Shown: positions 27,746 to 35,911, counted from the first letter of the stretch. The stretch is DNA of 64,000 nt from Terrimicrobium sacchariphilum (GCF_001613545.1 NZ_BDCO01000002.1:310001-374000), one strand, 5' to 3'. The notes: generated by a model not told the origin, from the sequence alone. A program made the numbers and translations.

Positions 27746-28666
27746 CTATTTGGGAACTGCGATCCGCGTGCTTTCTGGCTCGTCGTAAACCACGCTTGCC
27801 CTCGACGGATCGATTGAAAATTCTTTTTGATCTCCGTCATTCAGCGATATGTCTGCAAAAGAAAGCAACTGCACGTTGGTTGGGAAATCTGAAATTATTC
27901 CTGGAGAAATGGCGTAATATTTCAACTCAATCCTCTCGGGAACAAATAGCTTTGTAGAAGTCTGAACTGTGACTTGATGCTCTTTCAAGACGATCAGCTC
28001 GGAAACTAGTTTTCCTTCGGTGTTGAAGCTCTTCCATCCGATTGGTGTCAAGTTGTGTTGGGAATCGAGGAAGACAGTATACTTGACAGGGAAGTCGATG
28101 AAACGATCTCGACCTCCTTCGATGTCAAAAGCAATGACGTTTTTCCCTTCAATGCTTTCTATGTGAACATTTGAAATCTTGCTTTTTATCGACTCCCAAT
28201 TAATCCCGTTTAGAATCAAGGTCTGGGGCGAGAGCCATATTTTATCTCCCTCAGCACCGAATAGAAATTCGTATATGGAAAAAAGATGCGGAACATTTCT
28301 AATTTCGGGTGGAAGTTGGAAACCTTGCGATTCTTTTCTCACGTGGAGAAGTTTTTCGTCAGAAAGCAATTTATAGGAGTTTGCACCGTCGAATGCATAT
28401 TCTCTCTCGATCCGTAACTGCCCGCTTTCAGGGTCAAATTCCCTGTATGAGAAAATAAACTTATCCAGGCACTCCGACATTGAAACGCGAGCCACCAAAG
28501 ACCGCTTGCTGCCCAAAAAACTGTCGGCGGTAAAAGTCACCGCCTTAATTGCAGATAAATTTTGCTTTATCGACTGGACGATGAATTCAGGAGTCACCTC
28601 CTCCTCGGAAAGGAGGCGATGCGAGGAAAGAAACAGCAGACTAATGACGACGACACTAAACTTCAT
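27746..28666 (-). CDS. Secreted protein of unknown function
   Basis: 306 residues with a signal peptide (MKFSVVVISLLFLSSHRLLS). A strong ribosome-binding site, GGAGG, lies 7 bases upstream of the ATG at 28666, inside the end of the preceding reading frame. The sequence resembles a beta-strand lipoprotein-localisation-type fold (VKYTVFLDSQHNLTPIGWKSF near residue 200), but I do not recognise a family. There is no cysteine lipobox. It is visibly richer in A and T than neighbours (many AAA, ATT, GAA codons) and lies in the decayed mobile island, which suggests acquisition by transfer. Function unknown. Confidence 0.6.
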   Translation of the reverse strand: MKFSVVVISLLFLSSHRLLSEEEVTPEFIVQSIKQNLSAIKAVTFTADSFLGSKRSLVARVSMSECLDKFIFSYREFDPESGQLRIEREYAFDGANSYKLLSDEKLLHVRKESQGFQLPPEIRNVPHLFSIYEFLFGAEGDKIWLSPQTLILNGINWESIKSKISNVHIESIEGKNVIAFDIEGGRDRFIDFPVKYTVFLDSQHNLTPIGWKSFNTEGKLVSELIVLKEHQVTVQTSTKLFVPERIELKYYAISPGIISDFPTNVQLLSFADISLNDGDQKEFSIDPSRASVVYDEPESTRIAVPK

Positions 28667-28964
28667 TGCATTCCTCCAAATTCAATAGAACGACTTGCTC
28701 AGAAGCCTGAGCAGATGCAGCCTGGACATCATTATCCGGGCAAGGCACTGTTTGACCTCCCATGCATGGCTGCCCAGATGGCCAGCTTGAAGGAATGTGC
28801 ATCTCAGCACAACCTTTACTCCCCACACGGAAGATTCCTTTAGAATCGCTGGTGCCTGCGGCGTTTGAATGCACAGCACTGCCGGGCAGGCTTGGTGAGA
28901 AGTTTTTCAAGTATGTATTAGTCACACCATTAACTCCATTTGTATTCGTTGCTTCGCAGCTCAC
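28656..28964 (-). CDS. Small unknown reading frame coupled to the secreted protein
   Basis: 102 codons from GTG 28964; the frame stays open another ~30 codons upstream without a good start. It encodes TYLKNFSPSLPGSAVHSNAA, a cysteine-bearing middle (GCAEMHIP, PCMGGQTVPCP) and ends NLEECNEV. Its last codons contain the GGAGG of the downstream gene, whose ATG it overlaps by 11 bases, so translation may be coupled. It follows the integrase remnant and may be the 3' part of an interrupted gene. No family recognised. Confidence 0.35.
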   Translation of the reverse strand: MSCEATNTNGVNGVTNTYLKNFSPSLPGSAVHSNAAGTSDSKGIFRVGSKGCAEMHIPSSWPSGQPCMGGQTVPCPDNDVQAASAQASEQVVLLNLEECNEV

Positions 28965-28979
28965 CTGTTGAGGCGCCGA

Positions 28980-29561
28980 AGAACAATTCGTTGACGTTTT
29001 ATTGAATGTGGCAAGCGCGGCATTCGCTTGAAATAAATACCGGAATTCGCCAGGAACTCAATGAGGTTCGCCGCCTCTCCGGTTGATCGGTGTCCCGACC
29101 GGGACTGCTCTGTGGAAGGAATCTCAAGATGTCCTTTCTTCTCTTTTCGACGTTTTAGGGTGTCGGAAGGGTTGTCGATCAGAACCCGCAGTTCGTTTTC
29201 GCGTAACCAAAGACCTGCTTCCGCGTCTCTATCTCGATATTCCAGCTCCGGGCCGAGAGATTGTTGCCGATTTGAGATGATTGAAGGAATTGGGCTTGAG
29301 CTCTCCGTGGCGGGAGGCGAGCCAGCGGGTGGCAAGCTCTTTGAGTGTGAGCGTTTGAAATCGCTGCTTCCTGTCAGCTTCGCGACACTGTCCTGAAAGT
29401 CTCGCAGCCGTCGTTTGGCGATGGCCTTATGCCTTGGTCCGGAGACTGCGTCGAAACTGCTTGCTGCCGCGTTTTACCAAGAGATAGTACATACCGTCGG
29501 TGGACCGGTACAAATCCGGCCCCACCTTGGTCAGATACTTCACATGTCCATCATCATCCAT
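28980..29561 (-). pseudogene. Tyrosine recombinase (phage-type integrase) remnant
   Basis: Reading the reverse strand from ATG 29561 gives KVGPDLYRSTDGMYYLLVKR then GSKQFRRSLRTKA and a stop. One frame over it continues IAKRRLRDFQDSVAKL. A third frame near 29350 gives LTLKELATRWLASRHGELKP, the core-binding domain. Later, EAANLIEFLANSG matches the start of the catalytic domain (usually EFLAYSGMR). At least three frameshifts and several stops break it, and the C-terminal HxLRH and tyrosine blocks are not visible. The order of pieces is right for a phage integrase. It begins 90 bases from tRNA-Arg. Confidence 0.7.
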
Positions 29562-29580
29562 ATTTTCAGCCTTGGGATGA

Positions 29581-29607
29581 CAAAAACGGGTTACATCCCG
29601 GTTTTTG
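29581..29607. terminator. Candidate bidirectional terminator hairpin
   Basis: CAAAAACGGG, a TTACAT loop and CCCGGTTTTTG form a CGGG/CCCG stem flanked by A and T runs, so it could act in both directions. It lies between the integrase remnant start and the tRNA gene. Confidence 0.4.
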
Positions 29608-29650
29608 CCCTCTCGGGAAATGGATGTAAGTATTTGTCCTGAAGTATATT

Positions 29651-29722
29651 GCTCCTATAGTTCAACGGATAGAACGGAGGTTTCCTAAACCTTAAATCTG
29701 GGTTCGATTCCCGGTGGGAGCA
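29651..29722 (+). tRNA. tRNA-Arg (anticodon CCU)
   Basis: A 72-base cloverleaf. The acceptor arms GCTCCTA and TGGGAGC pair with one G-U, with discriminator A at 29722. The D arm is GTTC/GAAC, the anticodon stem GAGGT/ACCTT with loop TTCCTAA (anticodon CCT), and the T arm CTGGG-TTCGATT-CCCGG. No CCA is encoded. This is the minor AGG arginine tRNA, a common attachment site for integrating elements; an integrase remnant lies just upstream. Confidence 0.95.
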
Positions 29723-29946
29723 CTTGTCCTGCGGCAAAAGGGCTCTCGAGATTGCTCGGATGACGTCTGTCCCTGAAGGCTTGGAATTCCCTCTGCGACG
29801 CCGGGAGGATCGATCGCCGTGTTGACCCTGCACCCCGCATCGGGCACCACGCGATACTGCCAGGAAGGAGGGTTCCCTGTTCGCTGGCTTCTTTCCAGTC
29901 GACCAGCGCTAGAATGGCGGTTTTTGCTTCCGTGCCCCCCTTCGAC

Positions 29947-30720
29947 TCAGGGTTGAAAGGCTCGCCAGCGTCCAGATTTTACTCCCGGCACCTTGTAGAT
30001 TTCCTCTCCCTTGCAGGACTCCACGTGGCCGTCGGCGAAGAGTAAGTTCATTCGATTGCCATGGTAGTAGGAGCCATCCGGCAGCTTGGGGACATTGCTC
30101 TCCGACAACCATCCATGGGTCCACGCGTACGGTACCTTGCATTGAGCGTTGTCCTTGTGGAAATACTCGCTCAGCAGCACGGTCCTGGCCGGGCGCTCGA
30201 TCTGGTTCGGGCGGAGTGACATTGTTTCGCTATCTTCGGAGAATACTCCGTAGCCCGGGTTGTCCTCCTTCTGGCTTGAGGCAGTATAGGATCTCGCATC
30301 CGGGCGTTTGCGTTGATCTTCCGGACACCGCAGGACCTTCATCGGTTTCGAGGAGTTTTCCAGCCCCAGATACGAGGCGAGATGCCTGTCCCATACACTG
30401 CCGGGAGGGTACGCCTGGTTGTCTGCGACATATTGGGAAAAAGCGATGCCGAGCTGATGCATGTTCGACTGGCATACCGCCGAGCGCATCATTTTCTTCC
30501 CCTTGGTGGTGGCCGCCATGGTGAAAACGGCGAGCGCGCTGATCAAGCTGACGGCGGCGAGCAGTTCCACCATCGTAAAACCGGAGACGAGTTTCCTCCG
30601 GTGCGACGCCGGATTAGCCGATGAGGATTCTTCTTTCCCGAAATCACCGTCATCGGGGATTCGAGCAGGCGTCGGGGAATTATGACGCGGTATTTTGATG
30701 TTCTGTCGTGGGGCGTTCAT
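29947..30720 (-). CDS. H-X9-DG type pseudopilin
   Basis: 257 residues from ATG 30720. An unusually long leader of about 47 residues (proline- and acid-rich, ending HRRKLVSG) precedes FTMVELLAAVSLISALAVFT, the class III pilin signal. VCQSNMHQLGIAFSQYVADNQ follows. YYHGNRMNLLFADGHVESC contains the H-X9-DG motif of prepilin-like proteins. There is no secretion operon nearby. The methionine start is preceded by a hairpin rather than a ribosome-binding site, so translation may be controlled or the start is wrong. Function unknown; likely an exported orphan pseudopilin. Confidence 0.82.
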   Translation of the reverse strand: MNAPRQNIKIPRHNSPTPARIPDDGDFGKEESSSANPASHRRKLVSGFTMVELLAAVSLISALAVFTMAATTKGKKMMRSAVCQSNMHQLGIAFSQYVADNQAYPPGSVWDRHLASYLGLENSSKPMKVLRCPEDQRKRPDARSYTASSQKEDNPGYGVFSEDSETMSLRPNQIERPARTVLLSEYFHKDNAQCKVPYAWTHGWLSESNVPKLPDGSYYHGNRMNLLFADGHVESCKGEEIYKVPGVKSGRWRAFQP

Positions 30721-30724
30721 GGGT

Positions 30725-30739
30725 GACAGCTTTGCTGTC
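30725..30739 (-). promoter_or_regulatory. Hairpin just upstream of the pseudopilin start
   Basis: GACAGC (30725-30730), TTT, GCTGTC (30734-30739) is a perfect 6-bp stem with a 3-base loop, 4 bases before the ATG, where a ribosome-binding site should lie. It might limit translation. Confidence 0.3.
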
Positions 30740-31064
30740 GGGGGTGGAACATTCCAAATTGCCAGGATCGCCGCGTCGAGCAGAAATGTTCCTGGTTGCA
30801 CAAGATATTGTGGTTATCCGATTGCGCACCCCGAGTGGTGCCATCCGCCAAGATTTTCTGATTTTCATCCCTGCAAGGGCAGTAACGCAGCGCCGAATGA
30901 CCTGAAAGCAGGTTTAATGGCGTATTTTGACCATTTCAAAAATCAGTTTTTCAGCGGAATTGGCGCATTTTGTTCAAAATATACCATTTTAAAGAAAAAC
31001 TTATAGTTTGCTTGACTCTGAGCAATATTTTGAGGCATATACAACATCTCGTGCAGGCGATGGT
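30740..31064. other. Control region between pseudopilin and nrdD
   Basis: No gene is seen. The right half (about 30900-31030) is clearly AT-rich with runs such as TTTTCAGCGG and AAAATATACC, as expected for a promoter. I could not find a convincing NrdR box or FNR site, and no clear -35/-10 pair. Confidence 0.4.
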
Positions 31065-32816
31065 ATGAACACACAAGATGTAGTGCCCCCCAGATCTTTA
31101 ACCACAGTCGATCCTGTAGCCTCCATGCGGGAGTATCTTGACCGCAGTGACTGGCGGGTTAATGCAAATGCCAACCAAGGGTTTTCCCTCGGTGGCTTGG
31201 TTTTGAATGTTGCAGGCAAGCTGACGGCCAATTATTGGCTGGATCACGTCTATCCGCCGGACATTGGGCGAGCTCATCGCCGCGGAGATATTCATATCCA
31301 CGACCTCGACATGCTCTCGGGCTATTGCGCGGGGTGGTCGCTGCGAGCCCTGCTGGCGGAAGGTTTCAATGGCGTGGCCAACAAGGTGGAGTCCAGCCCG
31401 CCGAAGCATCTGCGCACCGCTCTGGGCCAGATGGTGAATTTCCTCGGGACTCTGCAAAATGAATGGGCTGGCGCCCAGGCGTTCAGCTCGGTCGACACCT
31501 ATCTCGCGCCGTTCGTTCGCTGTGACAATCTCGATGACGACACGGTCCGCCAGAACCTCCAGGAGTTTGTCTTCAATCTCAACGTCCCGTCTCGCTGGGG
31601 GACTCAGACGCCCTTTACAAACCTCACCTTTGACTGGGTATGCCCGGAGGATCTGCGTGATCAGCACCCATTGATTGGCGGTAAACCGGCGGATTTCGTC
31701 TACGGCGATCTTGCCAAGGAGATGCACATGATCAATCGCGCCTTCCTGCAGGTGATGGCGACGGGCGATTCTCTCCAGCGTGTTTTCACCTTTCCTATTC
31801 CGACGTACAACATCACGTCCGATTTTCCTTGGGAGAGTGAGACGGCGGATTTGCTCTGGGAGGTGACAGCCAAGTACGGCCTGCCGTATTTTCAGAATTT
31901 CCTTAACTCGGATCTCTCACCGGGCATGGTTCGCTCGATGTGCTGCCGGCTGCAACTCGATCTGAGGGAGTTGCTCAAACGCGGCAATGGTCTTTTCGGT
32001 TCTGCCGAGCAGACCGGGTCCATCGGCGTGGTCACGATCAACATGGCACGGTTGGGCTATCTCCATCCCGGCGACGAGAAGAAGCTCTTTGCTTCCATCG
32101 ATGCGCTCGTGGATCTCGCTCGTGAGAGCCTCGAGATCAAGCGCCGCGTCGTGCAAGAGCAGATGGACAAGGGGCTGTATCCCTACACCCGGCGCTATCT
32201 CGGCACGCTGCGGAACCACTTTTCGACCATTGGCATTAATGGCGTGAACGAGTGCATACGCAATTTCACCCGCGATGCCGAGAGCATTGCGACTCCCGAG
32301 GGCAAGGCTCTGGCCATTCGCATCATGGATCACCTCCGGGACAAACTGACCGAGTGCCAGCAAAAGACCGGTCACTTGTACAATCTCGAGGCCACACCGG
32401 CGGAGGGGACCACCTATCGTTTTGCCCGTGTCGATGCGGCCAACCATCCCGGCATCATCCAGGCCGGAACTCCGGACGCTCCATACTACACGAATTCCAC
32501 CCAGCTCCCGGTCTACTCTACCGAGGACCCCTTCGAGGCGCTTGATCACCAGGAGGAACTTCAGGCGAAATACACGGGAGGCACTGTCTTTCACATGTAT
32601 CTCGGCGAGCGGGTTTCCACTCCTCGAGCCTGCCGCGAACTCGTGAAGCGGGTCTTGACGAACTACCGCATCCCCTATCTCACCATCACGCCTACCTTCT
32701 CGATCTGCCCGACACACGGGTACATCGCGGGTGAGCACAAATTCTGCCCGACCTGCGACGCCGAACGCCTCGCCGCCAAGCGCGCACGCTCCCGAATCTC
32801 TCTATCCACACCATGA
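31065..32816 (+). CDS. nrdD: Anaerobic ribonucleoside-triphosphate reductase, catalytic chain
   Basis: 583 residues from ATG 31065 (AGG lies about 9 bases before); a TTG at 31008 is less likely. The N-terminal ATP-cone of many NrdD proteins is absent. LSGYCAGWSLRALLAEGFNG, NLNVPSRWGTQTPFTN, FPIPTYNIT and INGVNECIRNF are typical class III reductase blocks. The C-terminus has the zinc site FSICPTHGYIAGEHKFCPTC. The chain then stops, 20 residues later, before the glycyl-radical segment. That segment is encoded by the next gene, which overlaps by ATGA. The enzyme makes deoxynucleotides without oxygen. Confidence 0.9.
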   Translation: MNTQDVVPPRSLTTVDPVASMREYLDRSDWRVNANANQGFSLGGLVLNVAGKLTANYWLDHVYPPDIGRAHRRGDIHIHDLDMLSGYCAGWSLRALLAEGFNGVANKVESSPPKHLRTALGQMVNFLGTLQNEWAGAQAFSSVDTYLAPFVRCDNLDDDTVRQNLQEFVFNLNVPSRWGTQTPFTNLTFDWVCPEDLRDQHPLIGGKPADFVYGDLAKEMHMINRAFLQVMATGDSLQRVFTFPIPTYNITSDFPWESETADLLWEVTAKYGLPYFQNFLNSDLSPGMVRSMCCRLQLDLRELLKRGNGLFGSAEQTGSIGVVTINMARLGYLHPGDEKKLFASIDALVDLARESLEIKRRVVQEQMDKGLYPYTRRYLGTLRNHFSTIGINGVNECIRNFTRDAESIATPEGKALAIRIMDHLRDKLTECQQKTGHLYNLEATPAEGTTYRFARVDAANHPGIIQAGTPDAPYYTNSTQLPVYSTEDPFEALDHQEELQAKYTGGTVFHMYLGERVSTPRACRELVKRVLTNYRIPYLTITPTFSICPTHGYIAGEHKFCPTCDAERLAAKRARSRISLSTP

Positions 32817-32992
32817 ACAGCAACATCCAACTCGAAGATCACGAACGTCAGCCGTGTGAAATCTGGACTCGTGTGATGGGGTATCACCGCCCTGTCTCCC
32901 AGTTTAACATCGGCAAACAGAGTGAGTTCCGCGAACGCAGGCTCTTCCAGGAGCCAGCACAAACACATGAAACCCTTAAGCACGCCGCCTAA
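32813..32992 (+). CDS. NrdD glycyl-radical domain, separate small protein
   Basis: 59 residues. EIWTRVMGYHRPVSQFNIGK matches the C-terminal glycyl-radical block of class III reductases (RVxGYxRPV), so Gly23 would carry the radical. It starts at an ATG sharing ATGA with the nrdD stop, so the two chains are translated together, and it ends inside nrdG (26-base overlap). The protein lacks all other NrdD domains and would have to dock onto the main chain. The intergenic junction has no sign of a nonsense mutation in an otherwise continuous frame, so the split looks built-in rather than an accident. Confidence 0.82.
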   Translation: MNSNIQLEDHERQPCEIWTRVMGYHRPVSQFNIGKQSEFRERRLFQEPAQTHETLKHAA

Positions 32993-33701
32993 TGTAGAAA
33001 CCCTCCGCGTCGGCGGGATCGTTCCTTTCTCGACCGTCGACTATCCCGGCTGGCTCAGCGCCGTTGTATTTTGTCAGGGCTGTCCCTGGCGCTGCCGCTA
33101 CTGCCACAATGCCCACCTCCGCCGCTTCCGTAGCGGTGCCGTCCCTTGGGACCACGTGGTGGAATTCATGGACAAACGCCGTGGCCGTCTCGAGGCCATT
33201 GTCTTTAGCGGTGGCGAACCCACTGCTCAGCCCGGCATCGAAAACGCCTGCCGCACTGCCCGCGCACTGGGCTTCCGAGTCGGCCTTCATACGGCCGGAG
33301 CCTACCCCGAGCAACTGCGCCGTCTGATCCCGCTCATCGACTGGGTCGGTCTTGACGTCAAGGCACCCTTCGATGCTCGCTATGATGCGGTCACCGGACG
33401 CAAAAACAGCTGGAAACCGGCTCGTCAGTCTCTGGACATTATCCTGTCCGCCGGCGTCCCTTATCAACTCCGTACGACGGTCCATCGCGCTCTACTCGAC
33501 CAGGAAGCGCTCGACGACATCAGCTCCACACTGGCACAGATCGGCACCCAGCCGACTCGCTGGCAGACCTTCCGCCCGCAGGGGTGCAAGGATGAGGAGC
33601 TTGTGAACTGGGCCGGCGAACAGGCCGGTGAAGATTCTCCGGAGGAGACTCTGGACGAGCATCATCACGAACACCACGAAGAGCCCGAGCTGGTGGAATA
33701 A
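32967..33701 (+). CDS. nrdG: Anaerobic ribonucleotide reductase activating protein
   Basis: 244 residues from ATG 32967. FCQGCPWRCRYCHNAHL contains the radical-SAM cysteine triad CPWRCRYC; GGIVPFSTVDYPGWLSAVVF precedes it and VFSGGEPTAQPG is the GGEP SAM motif. It should load the glycyl radical onto the NrdD small chain. The C-terminus ends in a histidine/glutamate-rich tail (EHHHEHHEEPELVE). It overlaps the small NrdD gene, completing an nrdD-small chain-nrdG operon. Confidence 0.9.
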   Translation: MKPLSTPPNVETLRVGGIVPFSTVDYPGWLSAVVFCQGCPWRCRYCHNAHLRRFRSGAVPWDHVVEFMDKRRGRLEAIVFSGGEPTAQPGIENACRTARALGFRVGLHTAGAYPEQLRRLIPLIDWVGLDVKAPFDARYDAVTGRKNSWKPARQSLDIILSAGVPYQLRTTVHRALLDQEALDDISSTLAQIGTQPTRWQTFRPQGCKDEELVNWAGEQAGEDSPEETLDEHHHEHHEEPELVE

Positions 33702-33725
33702 TCCGGCCCCGGCAGCGACAGCGAA

Positions 33726-34340
33726 CTAATCCTTCGCGTTGCTGATCACGCTCAGAAAACGAACCGGTGGTCCATGGACGGCCACCGGTCCGTGGGCGAT
33801 CATTCCGTCAAAATACAGGCTGTCGCCAGGATTCAGGCGATAGACCTCCTCGCCGTGCCGGTAATCCATGGCTCCCTCGAGCATGAAGAGGAATTCCTGC
33901 CCGGGATGTCGGAAGATGTTTTGCTTTGGGTCGATGGTCTCCGCCTCGATCGTCATCAAATGCGGCTCGAAATCTTTTCCAAACGGCAGGTCAAAAGCCA
34001 GTGACTCGTACGCATGGCCAATTTTTGACCCTCGCCCGGCGATGGTCCTCCGCGATTCCCTGGTGACCAGCACTGCGCGCGGGACCCCGTTGTCCTCGGA
34101 GAAAAGGTCTCCCGGCGCGACGCCCAATGCGGCAGCTACCCGCGTGAGGGTGGAGACCGGTGAGGATACCTTCCCATTCTCGATCCGGGAGAGCTGTCCT
34201 TTGGTCAGCCTGCACTGGGCGGCCATCTGGTCCAGGGTCACATTGCGCGATTCGCGCAATGCCCGTATACGGCGTCCGATGCGCTGTTCCCAGCTCTCTT
34301 CCTCGGGACTTCTTACGACTTGGGACGAGGTGCTGCTCAA
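33726..34340 (-). CDS. XRE-family regulator with C-terminal cupin
   Basis: 204 residues from a TTG start at 34340. Residues about 20-80 are an XRE helix-turn-helix (IRALRESRNVTLDQMAAQC then RLTKGQLSRIENGKVSSPVS). The C-terminal cupin has HPGQEFLFMLEGAMDYRHG and LNPGDSLYFDGMIAHGPV, keeping metal-site-like residues. The SutR/PuuR-type layout regulates amino acid or polyamine genes. It diverges from the methyltransferase at 34438 and converges on nrdG; the target is unknown. Confidence 0.85.
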   Translation of the reverse strand: MSSTSSQVVRSPEEESWEQRIGRRIRALRESRNVTLDQMAAQCRLTKGQLSRIENGKVSSPVSTLTRVAAALGVAPGDLFSEDNGVPRAVLVTRESRRTIAGRGSKIGHAYESLAFDLPFGKDFEPHLMTIEAETIDPKQNIFRHPGQEFLFMLEGAMDYRHGEEVYRLNPGDSLYFDGMIAHGPVAVHGPPVRFLSVISNAKD

Positions 34341-34437
34341 GATGCTGCACGGTCTACCTCGTGACGGGCGGCAGGGCGAGAACGAAACACACCGCCCGGC
34401 TTGACCAGCCGCCCGGAACCGAGCAACGTTCCCTCCC

Positions 34438-35208
34438 TTGAGCTCGTTTCACCATCTTGACTGGGATCTTACGTTTTTGGCCGATAACCCGACGGTACGG
34501 TCCAAGCGGTTCGGTATCCCGAAGGAAGCCAAGCAGGTCAGATACCCGATCCGCTTGCTGCGGTATTGGTTTGGCTATCACCTGCTGCGCGAGGAGGCGG
34601 AGCAGTCCCCCGGCACGCTGGATGTCGCCGAGATCGGAGTCCATACCGGGCAGATGCTCGAGTTTCTCAACTCCGTACCCAAACCGCCGCAGTTCGCCAG
34701 TTGGACTGCTGTCGACGCAGTGATGCTCACGGAAAAGCTCCGCAAGGCGGGCTACACCGACTTCTTTGAGGCCAACCTCGAGGCGCCCGATTTCGATCTT
34801 CCGCGGGATTACGATGTCGCCGTCCTTCTGCACATTCTTGAGCATCTCCATGATCCTGAGACGGCTTTGGTCAAGGTGGCTCAGCGCATCCGCCCCGGAG
34901 GATCGCTCATCGGCGGTTTCCCCGTCGTACCGCACCTCTTCGCCGCCACCCGCGAAAAGCAGGTTCGCAAGACAGCGGCTCCCATGGGGCATGTCAGTGT
35001 CTTTTCTCCGACTCGCGTCCGCCACATGGCGAAAAAAGCCGGGCTGGAAGTCGAGTTTATGTCCGGCGCGTTTTTTCTCCGTAGCAAGGGAAGCTCACTG
35101 GAGAATTCCGAGGCTTGGGCGCGATTCAACCTCATCTGGGGTGGAGCCTTCCCCGGCTGGCCCGGTGAGATTTACTGGAAGATGCGCAAGCCCCGAACGG
35201 CTGCCTGA
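34438..35208 (+). CDS. Class I SAM-dependent methyltransferase
   Basis: 256 residues from a TTG at 34438; no ATG is in reach and no strong ribosome-binding site is seen. SAM motif I is LDVAEIGVHTGQML, slightly off the classic glycine pattern, with WTAVDAVMLTEKLRKAGY and DYDVAVLLHILEHLHDP, RPGGSLIGGFPVVP. It ends FPGWPGEIYWKMRKPRTAA. It could act on a lipid or glycan. It is divergent from the XRE/cupin regulator. Function not known. Confidence 0.75.
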   Translation: MSSFHHLDWDLTFLADNPTVRSKRFGIPKEAKQVRYPIRLLRYWFGYHLLREEAEQSPGTLDVAEIGVHTGQMLEFLNSVPKPPQFASWTAVDAVMLTEKLRKAGYTDFFEANLEAPDFDLPRDYDVAVLLHILEHLHDPETALVKVAQRIRPGGSLIGGFPVVPHLFAATREKQVRKTAAPMGHVSVFSPTRVRHMAKKAGLEVEFMSGAFFLRSKGSSLENSEAWARFNLIWGGAFPGWPGEIYWKMRKPRTAA

Positions 35209-35214
35209 CAGTTT

Positions 35215-35703
35215 CTAGCTGTTGGATTTGCGCTGTTGATCGCGAATTGCTTCCAGTTCCAGCACTGCGTGCAAATCCCGGGGGCGCCCCATGGCGCGCT
35301 TGGCTTGGATGAGAGCATCGATCGACAGGACATGCATGGACTGGCCGTCGATTTCCAGTATTTCGCTTGAACCGAGGCAAGCCTTGTAATCGCCGACGCC
35401 TTTGACCTCTCCGAGGCAATCAAGCTGCCCCCAGTCTGTAGTGAGATAGAGGTATTTCAGCCCTCCGCTCATCGCCTGATCCCTCGTGAAGGGAAGCTTG
35501 GCCGGAGTCATTCGATGTACCGGATGAAGTTTATCCAGTGCGGTGTGGATGCGCACGAGGTTCTCGGCATCAAGAGCGCAAACGACATCGACATCGCGGG
35601 TCATCAGGGCGCTGCCATGCATGATGACGCTCAACCCGCCGACAATGACGAATCGTACGTCATGGGCTGCCAGTCTACTGCTGAGGCGGGTGAGTTCTTG
35701 CAC
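35215..35703 (-). CDS. Nucleotidyltransferase-fold protein (MNT/AbiEii-like)
   Basis: 162 residues. RFVIVGGLSVIMHGSALMTRDVDVV holds the nucleotidyltransferase GG-(x)9-D-x-D signature, as in minimal nucleotidyltransferases and AbiEii-type toxins. DWGQLDCLGEVKGVGDY may add a third acidic residue. It overlaps the small upstream gene by 29 bases, which suggests one operon. Proteins with this fold often have a partner in toxin-antitoxin systems, but the partner here is not a recognised antitoxin. Activity is not established. Confidence 0.65.
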   Translation of the reverse strand: MQELTRLSSRLAAHDVRFVIVGGLSVIMHGSALMTRDVDVVCALDAENLVRIHTALDKLHPVHRMTPAKLPFTRDQAMSGGLKYLYLTTDWGQLDCLGEVKGVGDYKACLGSSEILEIDGQSMHVLSIDALIQAKRAMGRPRDLHAVLELEAIRDQQRKSNS

Positions 35704-35911
35704 GTGAGCGGGCGAGTGCGGCTTGAAGCTCCAGGGCTTCGTTCAGGATGCGGTCATTTTGGCGCAGGCGCTCCTCCGGGGTGAGGGCGAGATTGGCTTC
35801 GAGCAGCGAGAGGTCGATGCCGTAGGCCTCGGCTCGTTCGCGGGCGGTGAGGCCGTCATCGGTACGCCAGAAGCGTTCCAGCTCGGGTGGAAGCGTTTCC
35901 GATGAGTCCAT
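35675..35911 (-). CDS. Small protein of unknown function paired with the nucleotidyltransferase
   Basis: 78 residues, mostly helical by eye and highly charged (LERFWRTDDGLTARERAEAYG, LTPEERLRQNDRILNEALELQ). I recognise no domain. The gene overlaps the start of the nucleotidyltransferase gene, so the two are probably translated together. It may be an antitoxin-like partner; nothing in the sequence proves it. Confidence 0.55.
   Translation of the reverse strand: MDSSETLPPELERFWRTDDGLTARERAEAYGIDLSLLEANLALTPEERLRQNDRILNEALELQAALARSRARTHPPQQ

Noticed and set aside
28961-29335. RHS/YD-repeat C-terminus reading of the reverse strand
   Set aside because: STGEAANLIEFLANSG fits an integrase catalytic domain better, and core-binding blocks in other frames precede it in the right order.
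29634-29731. TTGTCCTG direct repeat flanking the tRNA
   Set aside because: Only 8 bases are identical, and attachment repeats should flank the element rather than the tRNA.
29591-29833. Open frame on the reverse strand across the tRNA (SHRESNPDLRFRKPPF)
   Set aside because: It is the well-known false frame opposite a tRNA gene; the tRNA structure is complete.
30740-31064. NrdR or FNR box before nrdD
   Set aside because: No sequence matches either consensus well enough.
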